NCBI RefSeq assembly: GCF_003287875.1
Contig: NZ_QMKK01000025.1
Location: forward strand, 441,501 to 505,500
Reading direction: 5' to 3'
DNA length: 64,000 nucleotides
DNA from: Martinezella tropici
Lineage (GTDB): Bacteria > Pseudomonadota > Alphaproteobacteria > Rhizobiales > Rhizobiaceae
The position numbers were made by a program, and so were the translations under genes. The stretch's first letter is position 1. The number at the start of each line of letters is the position of its first letter. Under the pieces are notes generated by a model, which was not told where the DNA came from, did not search any database, and saw only the letters and a program-made list of their open reading frames with translations. Positions 51,025 to 58,432 of the stretch are shown piece after piece.

Positions 51025-51689
51025 TCAGACTGCTCCGGTTGATCATTTTGGAAGACCAGCGCAGATGATTGCCGCGCTGCGTGGAAGACATCCCAAGACG
51101 GTGGTTTCGCCGACCGGTCGGGCAAAGGCCCTTCCTCACCGTTCAAGGACGGATCACTGGTCTGGTATTCGGGAACTGTCGGCCGCCCCACACTCTGCCC
51201 TATCGCTATGGCGAACAGCGTCTTCGAAAGCCGTTTGGCCTCGCTTTGGACCTGATCGTCATACTGGGCCATCTTTCCGACCGAAGGATCGGAGCGCCCG
51301 TAGTAGGATTGCAGCATCACGCGCTCAGCCTGCTGCGGTGCGGCGCCGGCGCGCACTGCCAGACGATAATAACCATCGAGCAATGTGGCCGTTGCCTTGA
51401 GGTTGAGGCATGGGTCGAAAGCATCCGCGATGCTGAGATCAAATTTACGCAATTCGGCGATGCCAATGCCGCCAAGTCCTAGCTGGACATCGTTATGCTC
51501 CGCCATCAGCGCCGTTGCGGTTTCGATCGCCTCGGCCTTGCTCTTCGGCTGTTCATGAAGAGATGAACTCCCGCCTACACGAATATCAAAAGGTTGGAAC
51601 TGGCTTTCGAGACTGACAACCGCCGCAAGCGTTTCGATCGCAATCGCCGGCGCACAGGTCTGGGCAAGATCGGTAAAGGAGACGGCCAT
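51021..51689 (-). CDS. virB1: Type IV secretion lytic transglycosylase VirB1
   Basis: A 222-residue protein with a SLT domain. The catalytic Glu is in AVVSLESQFQPFDIRV, followed by ALMAEHNDVQLGLGGIGIAEL and DAFDPCLNLKATATLL. It opens peptidoglycan for the secretion channel. The start ATG 51689 has AAAGGAGA upstream. No clear Sec signal is seen, although VirB1 must reach the periplasm; an N-terminal export signal may be unusual, or the start longer. The C-terminal tail of about 70 residues is Pro/Ser rich. Confidence 0.9.
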   Translation of the reverse strand: MAVSFTDLAQTCAPAIAIETLAAVVSLESQFQPFDIRVGGSSSLHEQPKSKAEAIETATALMAEHNDVQLGLGGIGIAELRKFDLSIADAFDPCLNLKATATLLDGYYRLAVRAGAAPQQAERVMLQSYYGRSDPSVGKMAQYDDQVQSEAKRLSKTLFAIAIGQSVGRPTVPEYQTSDPSLNGEEGPLPDRSAKPPSWDVFHAARQSSALVFQNDQPEQSE

Positions 51690-51691
51690 GG

Positions 51692-52231
51692 TCAGTACCA
51701 AACCCGTTGGCTTCCCACACCGTCGATGGTTACATCGACATAATGGGGCTCGGATCGCACATTCGGCCTTGCCGTCGGATAGCCCATGCACTGTACGTGC
51801 CGGCCATCCCGCTGCCAGCGCGCCGATATCACCAACCCATCGTCTCTAGCGCCGCCATCACGACCGGAGGCGCAATAGCCGCCGTCAACCTTGGAAAGGG
51901 TTCGCGAAACGCAGGTCTCCTGTTGGCTGCGCTCGCCATAGCGTGTCGTCAGGCGATAATTATCACTGCAGAAATAGGGCTCGTAACCAGGACGCGATGC
52001 CCGGAAGCCGACACCGCTGCAAGTGGGAAAGGAATGCCCCTTGGCAAGCTCCTGCCAGAGCTTATTAATCGGGGGACGGCAGGCGGCATATTGTGTGGGC
52101 CCACCCGGATTGGAAAGGCACAGGATAACCTGGCATCCCCAATCATCGGCGCGCGCATGCCGCTCGGAAATGAGATATAAAGGCATGCAGCCGGCAATGG
52201 CGAAGATTGTTCCAACCAGAAGGCGTTTCAT
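51692..52231 (-). CDS. TrbM/KikA-like conjugal transfer protein, first gene of the virB operon
   Basis: A 179-residue exported protein. The ATG at 52231 has AAGGA 8 nt upstream (the ATG at 52237 is too close to it). A signal (MKRLLVGTIFAIAGCMPLYLISERHARA) precedes a Cys-rich domain: CQVILCLSNPGGPTQYAACRPPINKLWQELAKGHSFPTC, typical of TrbM-like transfer proteins, and several further Cys (YFCSDNY, ETCVSRT, GYCASG, VQCMGYP) likely in disulfides. TrbM-like proteins accompany VirB-type systems and have been linked to pilus function. The gene is 2 bp before virB1. Confidence 0.85.
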   Translation of the reverse strand: MKRLLVGTIFAIAGCMPLYLISERHARADDWGCQVILCLSNPGGPTQYAACRPPINKLWQELAKGHSFPTCSGVGFRASRPGYEPYFCSDNYRLTTRYGERSQQETCVSRTLSKVDGGYCASGRDGGARDDGLVISARWQRDGRHVQCMGYPTARPNVRSEPHYVDVTIDGVGSQRVWY

Positions 52232-52330
52232 CAGCATGATCCTTCGATGTGGCGATATCAGACGATCGGTCCGGCGACGAATCGGGCGTCTTTCGTAATT
52301 TATAGTGACTTATATAATGCAGTTAAAAAG
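52232..52330. promoter_or_regulatory. Divergent promoter region of the virB operon and its putative regulator
   Basis: These 99 bp separate the virB operon (minus) from the winged-helix gene (plus). A TATAAT at 52313-52318 could be a plus-strand -10. The string TAATGCAGT with following AAAAGATG repeats the traC promoter element almost exactly, suggesting one regulator for both transfer units. Confidence 0.6.
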
Positions 52331-52333
52331 ATG
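52315..52333 (+). promoter_or_regulatory. Copy of the traC-promoter element before the winged-helix gene
   Basis: TAATGCAGT at 52315-52323 followed by TAAAAAGATG matches TAATGCAGT followed by ATAAAAGATG at 33991-34009, differing at two positions over 19. Here the left palindrome arm is degenerate (CTTATA rather than CTGCAT), so it would be a half-site. Confidence 0.55.
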
Positions 52334-52684
52334 ACAAGCACCCTAACCACGCAGTGGCACAGTCTTTCGTTTGCCGCCTTCATCCTGCATGAGATCATGG
52401 ATAATCCGCAGGAGGACGAGACACCGCAATCCCGGCTGAAACAGGTCGGCATGATGAGTGTTCTTTACATCATGAACCAAGCTCACCAAGCACTAACTAT
52501 CTCAAATATAGTCGAAATTACGAAGCTCACACGCATGGGCGTGACGGAGACAATCGAGCCGCTGGTGAAACGTGGCATCCTGACCGAGACGTTCGTGAAG
52601 AATTCTATGGGGCGCGGTAAGGCCCGTCAGTTTGAGATCGCGCCGGAGATTTTCGAGAAGCTACGGAGCTTTCAGGCGCGGTAA
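52331..52684 (+). CDS. Winged-helix transcriptional regulator (MarR-like), candidate regulator of conjugation
   Basis: A 117-residue protein starting MTSTLTTQWHSLSFAAF; a longer in-frame start at 52247 would overlap the promoter region and is less likely. The core ISNIVEITKLTRMGVTETIEPLVKRGILTETFVKNSMGRGKARQFEIAPEIFEKL fits a winged helix with a recognition helix (TRMGVTETIEPLVKRG) and a basic wing (MGRGKARQF). It is divergent from the virB operon, and the traC-promoter-like element lies right before it. It therefore probably controls transfer genes and itself; repressor or activator role is not shown. Confidence 0.75.
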   Translation: MTSTLTTQWHSLSFAAFILHEIMDNPQEDETPQSRLKQVGMMSVLYIMNQAHQALTISNIVEITKLTRMGVTETIEPLVKRGILTETFVKNSMGRGKARQFEIAPEIFEKLRSFQAR

Positions 52685-52758
52685 TTGAGCATCTCAGTGG
52701 CCGAATCAAACTGAATTAAAAGAATCAATAAAAATCTAGATCCGTCCAAGCAAAGCGA

Positions 52759-53574
52759 CTACGCTGATGTGCTTGACCCAGTCTTTCGCAAGCCCCGGGG
52801 TTTGAACACATAGCCAGCTGCATGGACGGTGCGAATGGCAGCACTACATCCGGGCAACACTCCCAGCGCCTTGCGCAAGCGGCCAATGTGAACGTCTACG
52901 GTTCGCGGCGTGACTTCGGCGGAAGCCGGCCAAGCCGAAGCAATCAGTTCGGAACGGCTGCAGAGCTGTCCCTCCCTCTTCATCAGATGACGTAGAATAT
53001 TGAACTCGATGGGTGGCAGCGCAAAGTCGCAACCGTTGCAAAGTATTCGGCGACTGTCGACGTCGACTTCCAAGTCGGCAAAAGCCAGCGACGCAACCCT
53101 TTTTGAGTTGGCCGTTTCCATGGCCTGTCCCGCCGCCTGCCTGAGAGATGTCAGCAACTTCTCCGGTGAAAGCGGCCTGAACAGGCAATCATCAACACCG
53201 GCTTGCAGCAAGGCAAGATGAAGCGGCTGCGCTTCGCTTCGCAAGAGCGCAATCAGGCGGACTTCCTTGTCATGTGTGGTGGATCGCCTGATTTCGCCAC
53301 ATATGGAAACGGCATCTTGGGTTTCATGGGTGCAATCGAAAAGGACCGCGCACGGCAAGCGCTTCGTGCAGGAAGCCAAAACATCGTTGGCGCTGCAAGC
53401 CAAAGAGGGCATAAAGCCCTCCGTCTTCAGAATATAGCTAAACGGCAAGAACAGCTCTGCATCGGAGGTCCAGATAATGACTTCGTTGTGGGCCGCCACT
53501 TCGAGCTTCACTGTCGCATCGGAGCGCTTGAAGTTGAACGCCCCGGGCCGCGTGACGGCTCTAGGCTGGCGCAT
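52759..53574 (-). CDS. OmpR-type response regulator with divergent receiver, in the aminotransferase operon
   Basis: A 271-residue protein. ATG 53574 (MRQPRAVTRPGAFNFKRSD) has GGAGG at 5-nt spacing and lies inside the 3' end of the SDR gene, overlapping it by 14 bp. Residues about 28-145 are a receiver-like domain: Asp in IIWTSDAELF, phospho-acceptor candidate in AVLFDCTHET, but FRPLSPEKL where a conserved Lys-Pro is expected (Arg replaces Lys) and only one acidic residue in the first acid pocket. Residues 165-260 form an OmpR/PhoB winged helix (CDFALPPIEFNILRHLM, RTVDVHIGRLRKALG, IRTVHAAGYVFKPRG). It could work without phosphorylation. No sensor kinase adjoins it. Confidence 0.88.
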   Translation of the reverse strand: MRQPRAVTRPGAFNFKRSDATVKLEVAAHNEVIIWTSDAELFLPFSYILKTEGFMPSLACSANDVLASCTKRLPCAVLFDCTHETQDAVSICGEIRRSTTHDKEVRLIALLRSEAQPLHLALLQAGVDDCLFRPLSPEKLLTSLRQAAGQAMETANSKRVASLAFADLEVDVDSRRILCNGCDFALPPIEFNILRHLMKREGQLCSRSELIASAWPASAEVTPRTVDVHIGRLRKALGVLPGCSAAIRTVHAAGYVFKPRGLRKTGSSTSA

Positions 53575-54334
53575 ATTCGCCTCCATTGATATCGAGGATA
53601 GCACCATTAACGAAGCCCGCTTCTTCCGACGCCAGAAAGGCAACGGCGGCGGCAATGTCCTCCGGAGTTCCCAATCTGGCAGAAGGAATGCGTGCAACCG
53701 CGTCCTGATTGGCCGGCGTATTGGGATCGCCAGTCAAGGGTGTCAAGATCCTGCCCGGCGCCACGAGATTAACGGTTATGCCGAAAGGACCGCACGATCC
53801 GACAAGCGCGCGCATAAGGCCGGCCAGCGCTGCCTTGCTGGCGGCGTAAGCGCCACCGGCAATGCGAGGACGTGTGCGCCCAGCGAGCGATCCAATCAAA
53901 ATGATGCGTCCGAATCCCGCCTGTCGCATTCCCCTGACGACCGCCTGACAACATAACATGGTGCCGGTCAGATTAACGGCCAGCACTTCGTTCCATTCCT
54001 CCAGCCCAATTTCCTCGAACCGCCGAGGACCAGCTAGGCCTTTGGGCGATATGCCGGCGTTGCAGACGAGAATTTCGGCATCTCCCCAGGTGGATGAAAG
54101 CTCTTCGAAGAAATTGGTAACAGCCACAGGATCCGACAGATCGACAACTCGGCCCAAGACGCGTCCAGATCCGAATTCCGCGGACAGCACGGCAGTTGCA
54201 TCAGTCACAGTTTTAGCGCTGTGACTGAAGACGGCGACGCAATGCCCCGCCGCCAGTAGTTTTCGCGCCGTCGCCAATCCGATACCGCTCGTCCCTCCTG
54301 TCACGACGGCGATGCGAGACGGCTCTGGCATCAT
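53561..54334 (-). CDS. Short-chain dehydrogenase/reductase
   Basis: A 257-residue classical SDR that reduces or oxidises a carbonyl/alcohol with NAD(P). Marks are VVTGGTSGIGLATARKL, NAGISPKG, the catalytic Ser in ILIGSLAG, YAASKAAL (Tyr-x3-Lys) and the C-terminal VAFLASEEAGFVNGAILDINGG typical of FabG-like members. The start overlaps the ThDP enzyme stop (ATGA), and the end overlaps the response regulator gene. It probably acts on the product of the ThDP enzyme or aminotransferase. Confidence 0.93.
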   Translation of the reverse strand: MMPEPSRIAVVTGGTSGIGLATARKLLAAGHCVAVFSHSAKTVTDATAVLSAEFGSGRVLGRVVDLSDPVAVTNFFEELSSTWGDAEILVCNAGISPKGLAGPRRFEEIGLEEWNEVLAVNLTGTMLCCQAVVRGMRQAGFGRIILIGSLAGRTRPRIAGGAYAASKAALAGLMRALVGSCGPFGITVNLVAPGRILTPLTGDPNTPANQDAVARIPSARLGTPEDIAAAVAFLASEEAGFVNGAILDINGGEYAPA

Positions 54335-56043
54335 GCCGCCTCATCCAAGCCGGCAAATAAGGACAAAGCCGGATGAGCCTCTGGATCTGTCATGACCTCA
54401 ATAAACAGCGGCCCCTTGCCTGTCAGTCCACCCTGTAGATGAGCCGTGAGCTCGGCCGGATCCTCAACGCGCACTGCCGGGCATCCGCAGGCTTGAGCGA
54501 TCTGCATATGATCGACAGGCGCGAAATGGCACGCCGATGTGAAGCGCCCGAACTTTACTGTCTCGGCATCCCGCTGGAAACCGAGGATACCGTTGTTGAG
54601 AAGGATGATGGTTATGGGAAGATCGGAGCGAACCATGGTTTCCATCTCCGCCCAGCTATGGGCGAACCCGCCGTCGCCAACGATGGCGACCACCGGATGC
54701 TCGGGTCTAGCTGCCTTTGCACCAAGAGCCAGAGGCAGGCCCCACCCCAGTCCCGCAAGACCGCGCGGCGTCAGGAACCGCATTCCTGAAGCAAGCGATC
54801 GCAATTGGCCGACGACCCACATCGATGAATAGCTTGCATCCGCAACGACAGTCGTCTGCGGTGTCAATGACGCCTGCAGTTCCGCCATGATGCGTTCGGG
54901 GCGAATCGGCGACGCAGTAGCATGCACGAGGTGATGCCGATCCTCATCGAACTGCCGCCAGCACTCGGCTACGCGGCTGGTAACAGCGGCCCGTTGGTCC
55001 CGACGTTGGGATAGATCTTGCGCGTTGAGGGCATGAACAAGTTCTCTGAGTGTCTCACGCGCATCCCCGACCAGGCGTAGCGCTTGATAATTGCGGCCGA
55101 TTTCCTGAGGGTCGACATCGATGTGGATCACCTGAGCGCCAGCAGGAATTTGCCGCCAACTATCCGTGCCATTCTGATTGGTTCGCGTTCCAACCAGAAT
55201 GACAAGGTCTGCGTCACCGACCAGAGCTGCCGTATGGCGCCCGAGTGACCGCGGACCTACGAGTGATCCTAAGACGCCGGCCGAAAGCGGGTGATATTCA
55301 TTAACTGCACCCTTGCCCATGTTGGTGGTCAAAATTGGGAGTACAGCCAGATCCTGCAACATGGCCAGTTCATGGCAGGCATCGCTGCCGAGGACGCCGC
55401 CACCCGCGACTACTACCGGATTGCGCGCATTCGCGATCAACTCCGCTGCCCTTTGCAAAGTCGCGCGATCAGGGGACGACCGGTCAAGCGGCCAATGGCC
55501 AAGATTCAGAGATCGCGATGGCGTTTTGACACCAAGCTCCGAACGCAGCAGATCGGCAGGCAACAGCAACGCAACCGGCCCGGGTCGACCGGAGGCAGCA
55601 GCAGTGAAGGCGGCATCAACATAGTCCTCTATTCGCTCCGGGACCATGACCCTGCGCACCCATTTCGTGCAGGATTGGAAGAGCGCGATATGGTCAAGCT
55701 CCTGGAACGCGTTCCGATCCATCTGATCGCGCTCGACTTCCTGCACAAGTGCTACGATCGGAACGCTCGCTTTCAGCGCTTCGGCCATGGGCGGCACCAG
55801 CAGCGTGGCAGCCGGACCATTCTGGGCGGCCACCACGCCGATCTTTCCGGATCGTCGCGCATAGCCATCGGCCATGGCGCCGCCCATATTCTCCTGTCGG
55901 TAAGCGACCTGGCGAATGCCTGCCGCTTCGGCAGCCAGGATGAGCGCTGATGGTAGGCTCTGGGCAAATATATGAGTGACGTCATGGCGCACCAGCGAAC
56001 GAGCCAGGCATTCAGCGACAGTTTCCAAGGACTTCGTGGTCAT
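54331..56043 (-). CDS. Thiamine-diphosphate enzyme, acetolactate-synthase-like
   Basis: A 570-residue enzyme with the POX/AHAS three-domain layout. N-terminal PYR domain with the cofactor-activating Glu in AYRQENMGGAMADGYAR; a middle domain (AELIANARNPVVVAGGGVLGSDA, VGDADLVILVGTRTNQNGT, VIHIDVDPQEIGRNY); and the C-terminal PP domain with the ThDP/Mg motif VAIVGDGGFAHSWAEMETMVRSDLPITIILLNNG. Such enzymes decarboxylate or condense 2-oxo acids, or act on C-C bonds as in sulfoacetaldehyde acetyltransferase. AHAS involved in valine synthesis normally has a regulatory subunit nearby; none is present. Gene overlaps (ATGA both sides) tie it to the aminotransferase and SDR. The substrate is unknown. 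Confidence 0.9.
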   Translation of the reverse strand: MTTKSLETVAECLARSLVRHDVTHIFAQSLPSALILAAEAAGIRQVAYRQENMGGAMADGYARRSGKIGVVAAQNGPAATLLVPPMAEALKASVPIVALVQEVERDQMDRNAFQELDHIALFQSCTKWVRRVMVPERIEDYVDAAFTAAASGRPGPVALLLPADLLRSELGVKTPSRSLNLGHWPLDRSSPDRATLQRAAELIANARNPVVVAGGGVLGSDACHELAMLQDLAVLPILTTNMGKGAVNEYHPLSAGVLGSLVGPRSLGRHTAALVGDADLVILVGTRTNQNGTDSWRQIPAGAQVIHIDVDPQEIGRNYQALRLVGDARETLRELVHALNAQDLSQRRDQRAAVTSRVAECWRQFDEDRHHLVHATASPIRPERIMAELQASLTPQTTVVADASYSSMWVVGQLRSLASGMRFLTPRGLAGLGWGLPLALGAKAARPEHPVVAIVGDGGFAHSWAEMETMVRSDLPITIILLNNGILGFQRDAETVKFGRFTSACHFAPVDHMQIAQACGCPAVRVEDPAELTAHLQGGLTGKGPLFIEVMTDPEAHPALSLFAGLDEAA

Positions 56044-57401
56044 GCGTTTGCTCCAGCAAAATCGGCTTCGTAGGTTTCGAGGAAATCGCCGAAGACATCG
56101 ACGATCAAATCAAGATCGGTGTTCGTCATTGCCGTGGACAGGCAGGCGGCGGCCCCAAAGGGCAGGAGGATATCGAGCTGACGGAAATGGCTTGTCAGAT
56201 TGGTCATCCAACTGTTCTGTTCCGGTGTCGGGAAGGCCTGCCGATAGTCACGGGGCACCTGCCGCTTGGGGTGAATACGAAAAAGCGAAGCCGAACCGGT
56301 GACGATAAATGGCGCGTCATGACGCGCGATCGCGGCAGAAAGGCCGTCGCGCACACGCGTACCCATTTCATCAAGACGCTCGAAGCTTGCCGAAGTCAGT
56401 GCCTCCATGGCCACCCTTCCTGCGACCATTGAAACCGGGTTGGCCGAAAAAGTGCCGCCCTGTGGCACCGCTGGCCTTGCGCCCGAGCTTGCGAACACCG
56501 CCATCACCTCCTTGCGACCACCAACTGCGCCGACTGGAAAGCCCCCGCCGATAATCTTCCCGGCAGCAATAAGATCCGGCACGAGCCCGAAACGCGCCGA
56601 TGCACCACGATATCCCTGACGCAGATTCAGCACTTCGTCGGCTATGACGAGAACGCCATATTGCCCGGCAAGACTGGAGATGGCTTCGATGAAGGCTGGC
56701 TCAGGGGCGAGCAAACCTGCCCTGCTCGGCATGGGATCCATCAGGATGCAGGCAAGGTCGCCACCAGACACGGCCAGCCTCCGTTCCAGGCCTTCGACAT
56801 CATTGAAGCGGATCACATCGACCTCTTCGGCAATACTTTCCGGCGCGCCGGCATAAGAGGTTGTGGATGTGGGGGCGTCCGCTGGTCCCCAGGATGCAGG
56901 CGACGCGCCTTGGCTTACCTCGGCCCAATCATAGGCACCGTGATAGGCTCCTTCGACGCGGGCAATGCGCGACCGCCCGGTAAAGGCGCGAGCTGCCTTG
57001 ATAGCGAACATGACAGCCTCGGTGCCGCTGTTGACGAAGCGAATCTGCTCGATCGCGGGAATGCGCTGTACGAGCAATTCCGCCAATCCCAACTCGTGCT
57101 CCGTTGGATTGGAAAAGCAGGTTCCTTTCTGCAGGAGATCTGCGATTGCGTCGGCAACGGGTAGGTAACCGTGACCATGGATCAGTGTTGTGAAATTGTT
57201 ATTGAGGTCGAGGAGCCGATTGCCGTCGACATCGACCAGATAAGCACCCTCACCGCGGGAAATATACGTCGGCAGAGGATCGCGTTCGACGGTGACGCGC
57301 GTGGTTCCATCGGGAAACACGATCTGCCCTCGCTCAAAGAAATATTGCGATCGCGATCTGAGTGCTGCCCGTCGAAATGGTGGAAAATCCTGATGAAGCA
57401 T
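56040..57401 (-). CDS. Class III aminotransferase, glutamate-1-semialdehyde-aminomutase-like
   Basis: A 453-residue PLP enzyme. ATG 57401 (MLHQDFPPFRRAAL) follows GAGAGG; an upstream frame running into the operator is rejected. Marks are LVDVDGNRLLDLNNNFTTLIHGHG, IRFVNSGTEAVMFAIKAARAFTGRSRI, YHGAYDWAEVSQ, LVIADEVLNLRQGYRGA and the PLP Lys in IAAGKIIGGGFPVGAVGG. The family includes GSA aminomutase and aminotransferases for amines and amino acids; this one is probably catabolic, since heme synthesis genes are absent and a GntR site and amine-type importer adjoin. It is the first gene of the four-gene operon. Confidence 0.9.
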   Translation of the reverse strand: MLHQDFPPFRRAALRSRSQYFFERGQIVFPDGTTRVTVERDPLPTYISRGEGAYLVDVDGNRLLDLNNNFTTLIHGHGYLPVADAIADLLQKGTCFSNPTEHELGLAELLVQRIPAIEQIRFVNSGTEAVMFAIKAARAFTGRSRIARVEGAYHGAYDWAEVSQGASPASWGPADAPTSTTSYAGAPESIAEEVDVIRFNDVEGLERRLAVSGGDLACILMDPMPSRAGLLAPEPAFIEAISSLAGQYGVLVIADEVLNLRQGYRGASARFGLVPDLIAAGKIIGGGFPVGAVGGRKEVMAVFASSGARPAVPQGGTFSANPVSMVAGRVAMEALTSASFERLDEMGTRVRDGLSAAIARHDAPFIVTGSASLFRIHPKRQVPRDYRQAFPTPEQNSWMTNLTSHFRQLDILLPFGAAACLSTAMTNTDLDLIVDVFGDFLETYEADFAGANA

Positions 57402-57448
57402 GCCTTGCCCTCTCCATGCAGAGATGCGCGTTCGCATCCCGTTCACAT

Positions 57449-57464
57449 TTTTGTTGCAACAAAA
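57449..57464. promoter_or_regulatory. GntR operator, palindrome TTTTGTTGCAACAAAA (copy 1)
   Basis: A perfect 16-bp palindrome, 47 bp upstream of the aminotransferase start and 34 bp past the regulator stop. It is identical to copy 2 at 58239-58254. The position suits repression of the aminotransferase operon. Confidence 0.85.
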
Positions 57465-57498
57465 AAACACGGAGAAAAGGAAAGTGCAACATAATTAT

Positions 57499-58203
57499 TC
57501 AGCGGCGAGAGAGATTCCTTTGATCGCGGTCTGCGCTCATTTTTTTCATCTGACGAAATCCATCACGAATGTCGCTCTCGATGGCTGCGCGCGCAGCATC
57601 GGCATCCTTTTCAACAAGCGCCTCTATCGCGTTACGGTGATTGCGAGCACCGTAGCGCGTCTCGGAAAATTCCGGGTAGAGGCCATTAAATGACGCACCA
57701 ACCCGCAGCCACAGAGTCTCGATCACCTGTAAAAGATAGGGCATTCCGCTGAGACGATAGATCGCGAAATGGAACTCCTTATTATGCCAAAGGGTGTCAA
57801 AATAACGCTTTTCATCCAATGCGGCGTCAATTTTCGCCTGAAGTTGCTCAAGTTCATCGATCGTTGCCTCGCTTGCGGCCTTGACGGACAGCGCTGCCGC
57901 AAGCCCCTCCAGAGCCAGACGCATCTGCGTAATCTCCTGGAGATCCGACAATCTTAAGTGGGGAACGATAACGGTTTTCGGCCCAGAATAAATGAGCGCA
58001 CCATCGATCACGAGGCGGTTGATGGCGTCACGAGCGGGCGTCGTGCTGACATCCAGCATTTCCGAAACCGCACGAATTGTGAGCTTATCTCCGGGGGAAA
58101 AAGCGCCTCGGATCAGTCGCTCCTTCATGTTGTGATATGCCATTTCGCCCAATCGATTGGGCTGATGCTGATGGTATCCTTCGTCTTCCGATACGTTTTC
58201 CAT
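57499..58203 (-). CDS. GntR-family transcriptional regulator (FadR/FCD subfamily)
   Basis: A 234-residue repressor-type protein. ATG 58203 (MENVSEDEGYHQHQPN) has GGAGG 6-10 nt upstream; the longer ORF into the divergent region is rejected. Residues 15-80 are the GntR winged helix (MAYHNMKERLIRGAFSPGDKLTIRAVSEMLDVSTTPARDAINRLVIDGAL). Residues 95-220 form the FCD effector domain with the metal-binding Asp/His pattern (MRLALEGLAAAL, LWHNKEFHFAIYRLSG, ARNHRNAIEALVEKD). The palindromes before this gene and before the aminotransferase operon are the likely binding sites. The effector is probably the imported compound or its first product. Confidence 0.93.
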   Translation of the reverse strand: MENVSEDEGYHQHQPNRLGEMAYHNMKERLIRGAFSPGDKLTIRAVSEMLDVSTTPARDAINRLVIDGALIYSGPKTVIVPHLRLSDLQEITQMRLALEGLAAALSVKAASEATIDELEQLQAKIDAALDEKRYFDTLWHNKEFHFAIYRLSGMPYLLQVIETLWLRVGASFNGLYPEFSETRYGARNHRNAIEALVEKDADAARAAIESDIRDGFRQMKKMSADRDQRNLSRR

Positions 58204-58432
58204 TGAAAATTCCTCCAATTTCCTTTGACAAGCATTTATTTTGTTGCAACAAAAATGAAAAGCGACATACTTGCAAACATTATGTGACATTAAAGTCATA
58301 GCACTTTCGCAGATTTCCGTCTTCCCAAAGTTCAGCTCGGGAACCGGACCAGAAGCCAAGCGATCGGTGAACAACTCGCGACGCCGTCGCAAACGAACAC
58401 GTTTCACAACGACAACAATAAGGAGAGGAACT
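58204..58432. promoter_or_regulatory. Divergent promoter region between GntR gene and ABC importer
   Basis: About 230 bp hold the second palindrome, the GntR ribosome site (GGAGG) and the AAGGAGAGG ribosome site of the importer ATPase. An upstream extension of the ATPase frame runs through here but has no start site of its own. Confidence 0.65.
58239..58254. promoter_or_regulatory. GntR operator, palindrome TTTTGTTGCAACAAAA (copy 2)
   Basis: The same 16-bp palindrome as copy 1, 35 bp upstream of the GntR start. It is placed to control both the regulator and the divergent importer operon. Confidence 0.85.

Noticed and set aside
54331..56043. Assignment as IlvB/IlvG of branched-chain synthesis
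   Set aside because: No regulatory subunit or ilv neighbours; the GntR and aminotransferase context argues otherwise.
56040..57401. Assignment of the aminotransferase as heme-pathway HemL
   Set aside because: Rhizobia make aminolevulinate by the Shemin (HemA) route, and the operon context is catabolic; family likeness only.
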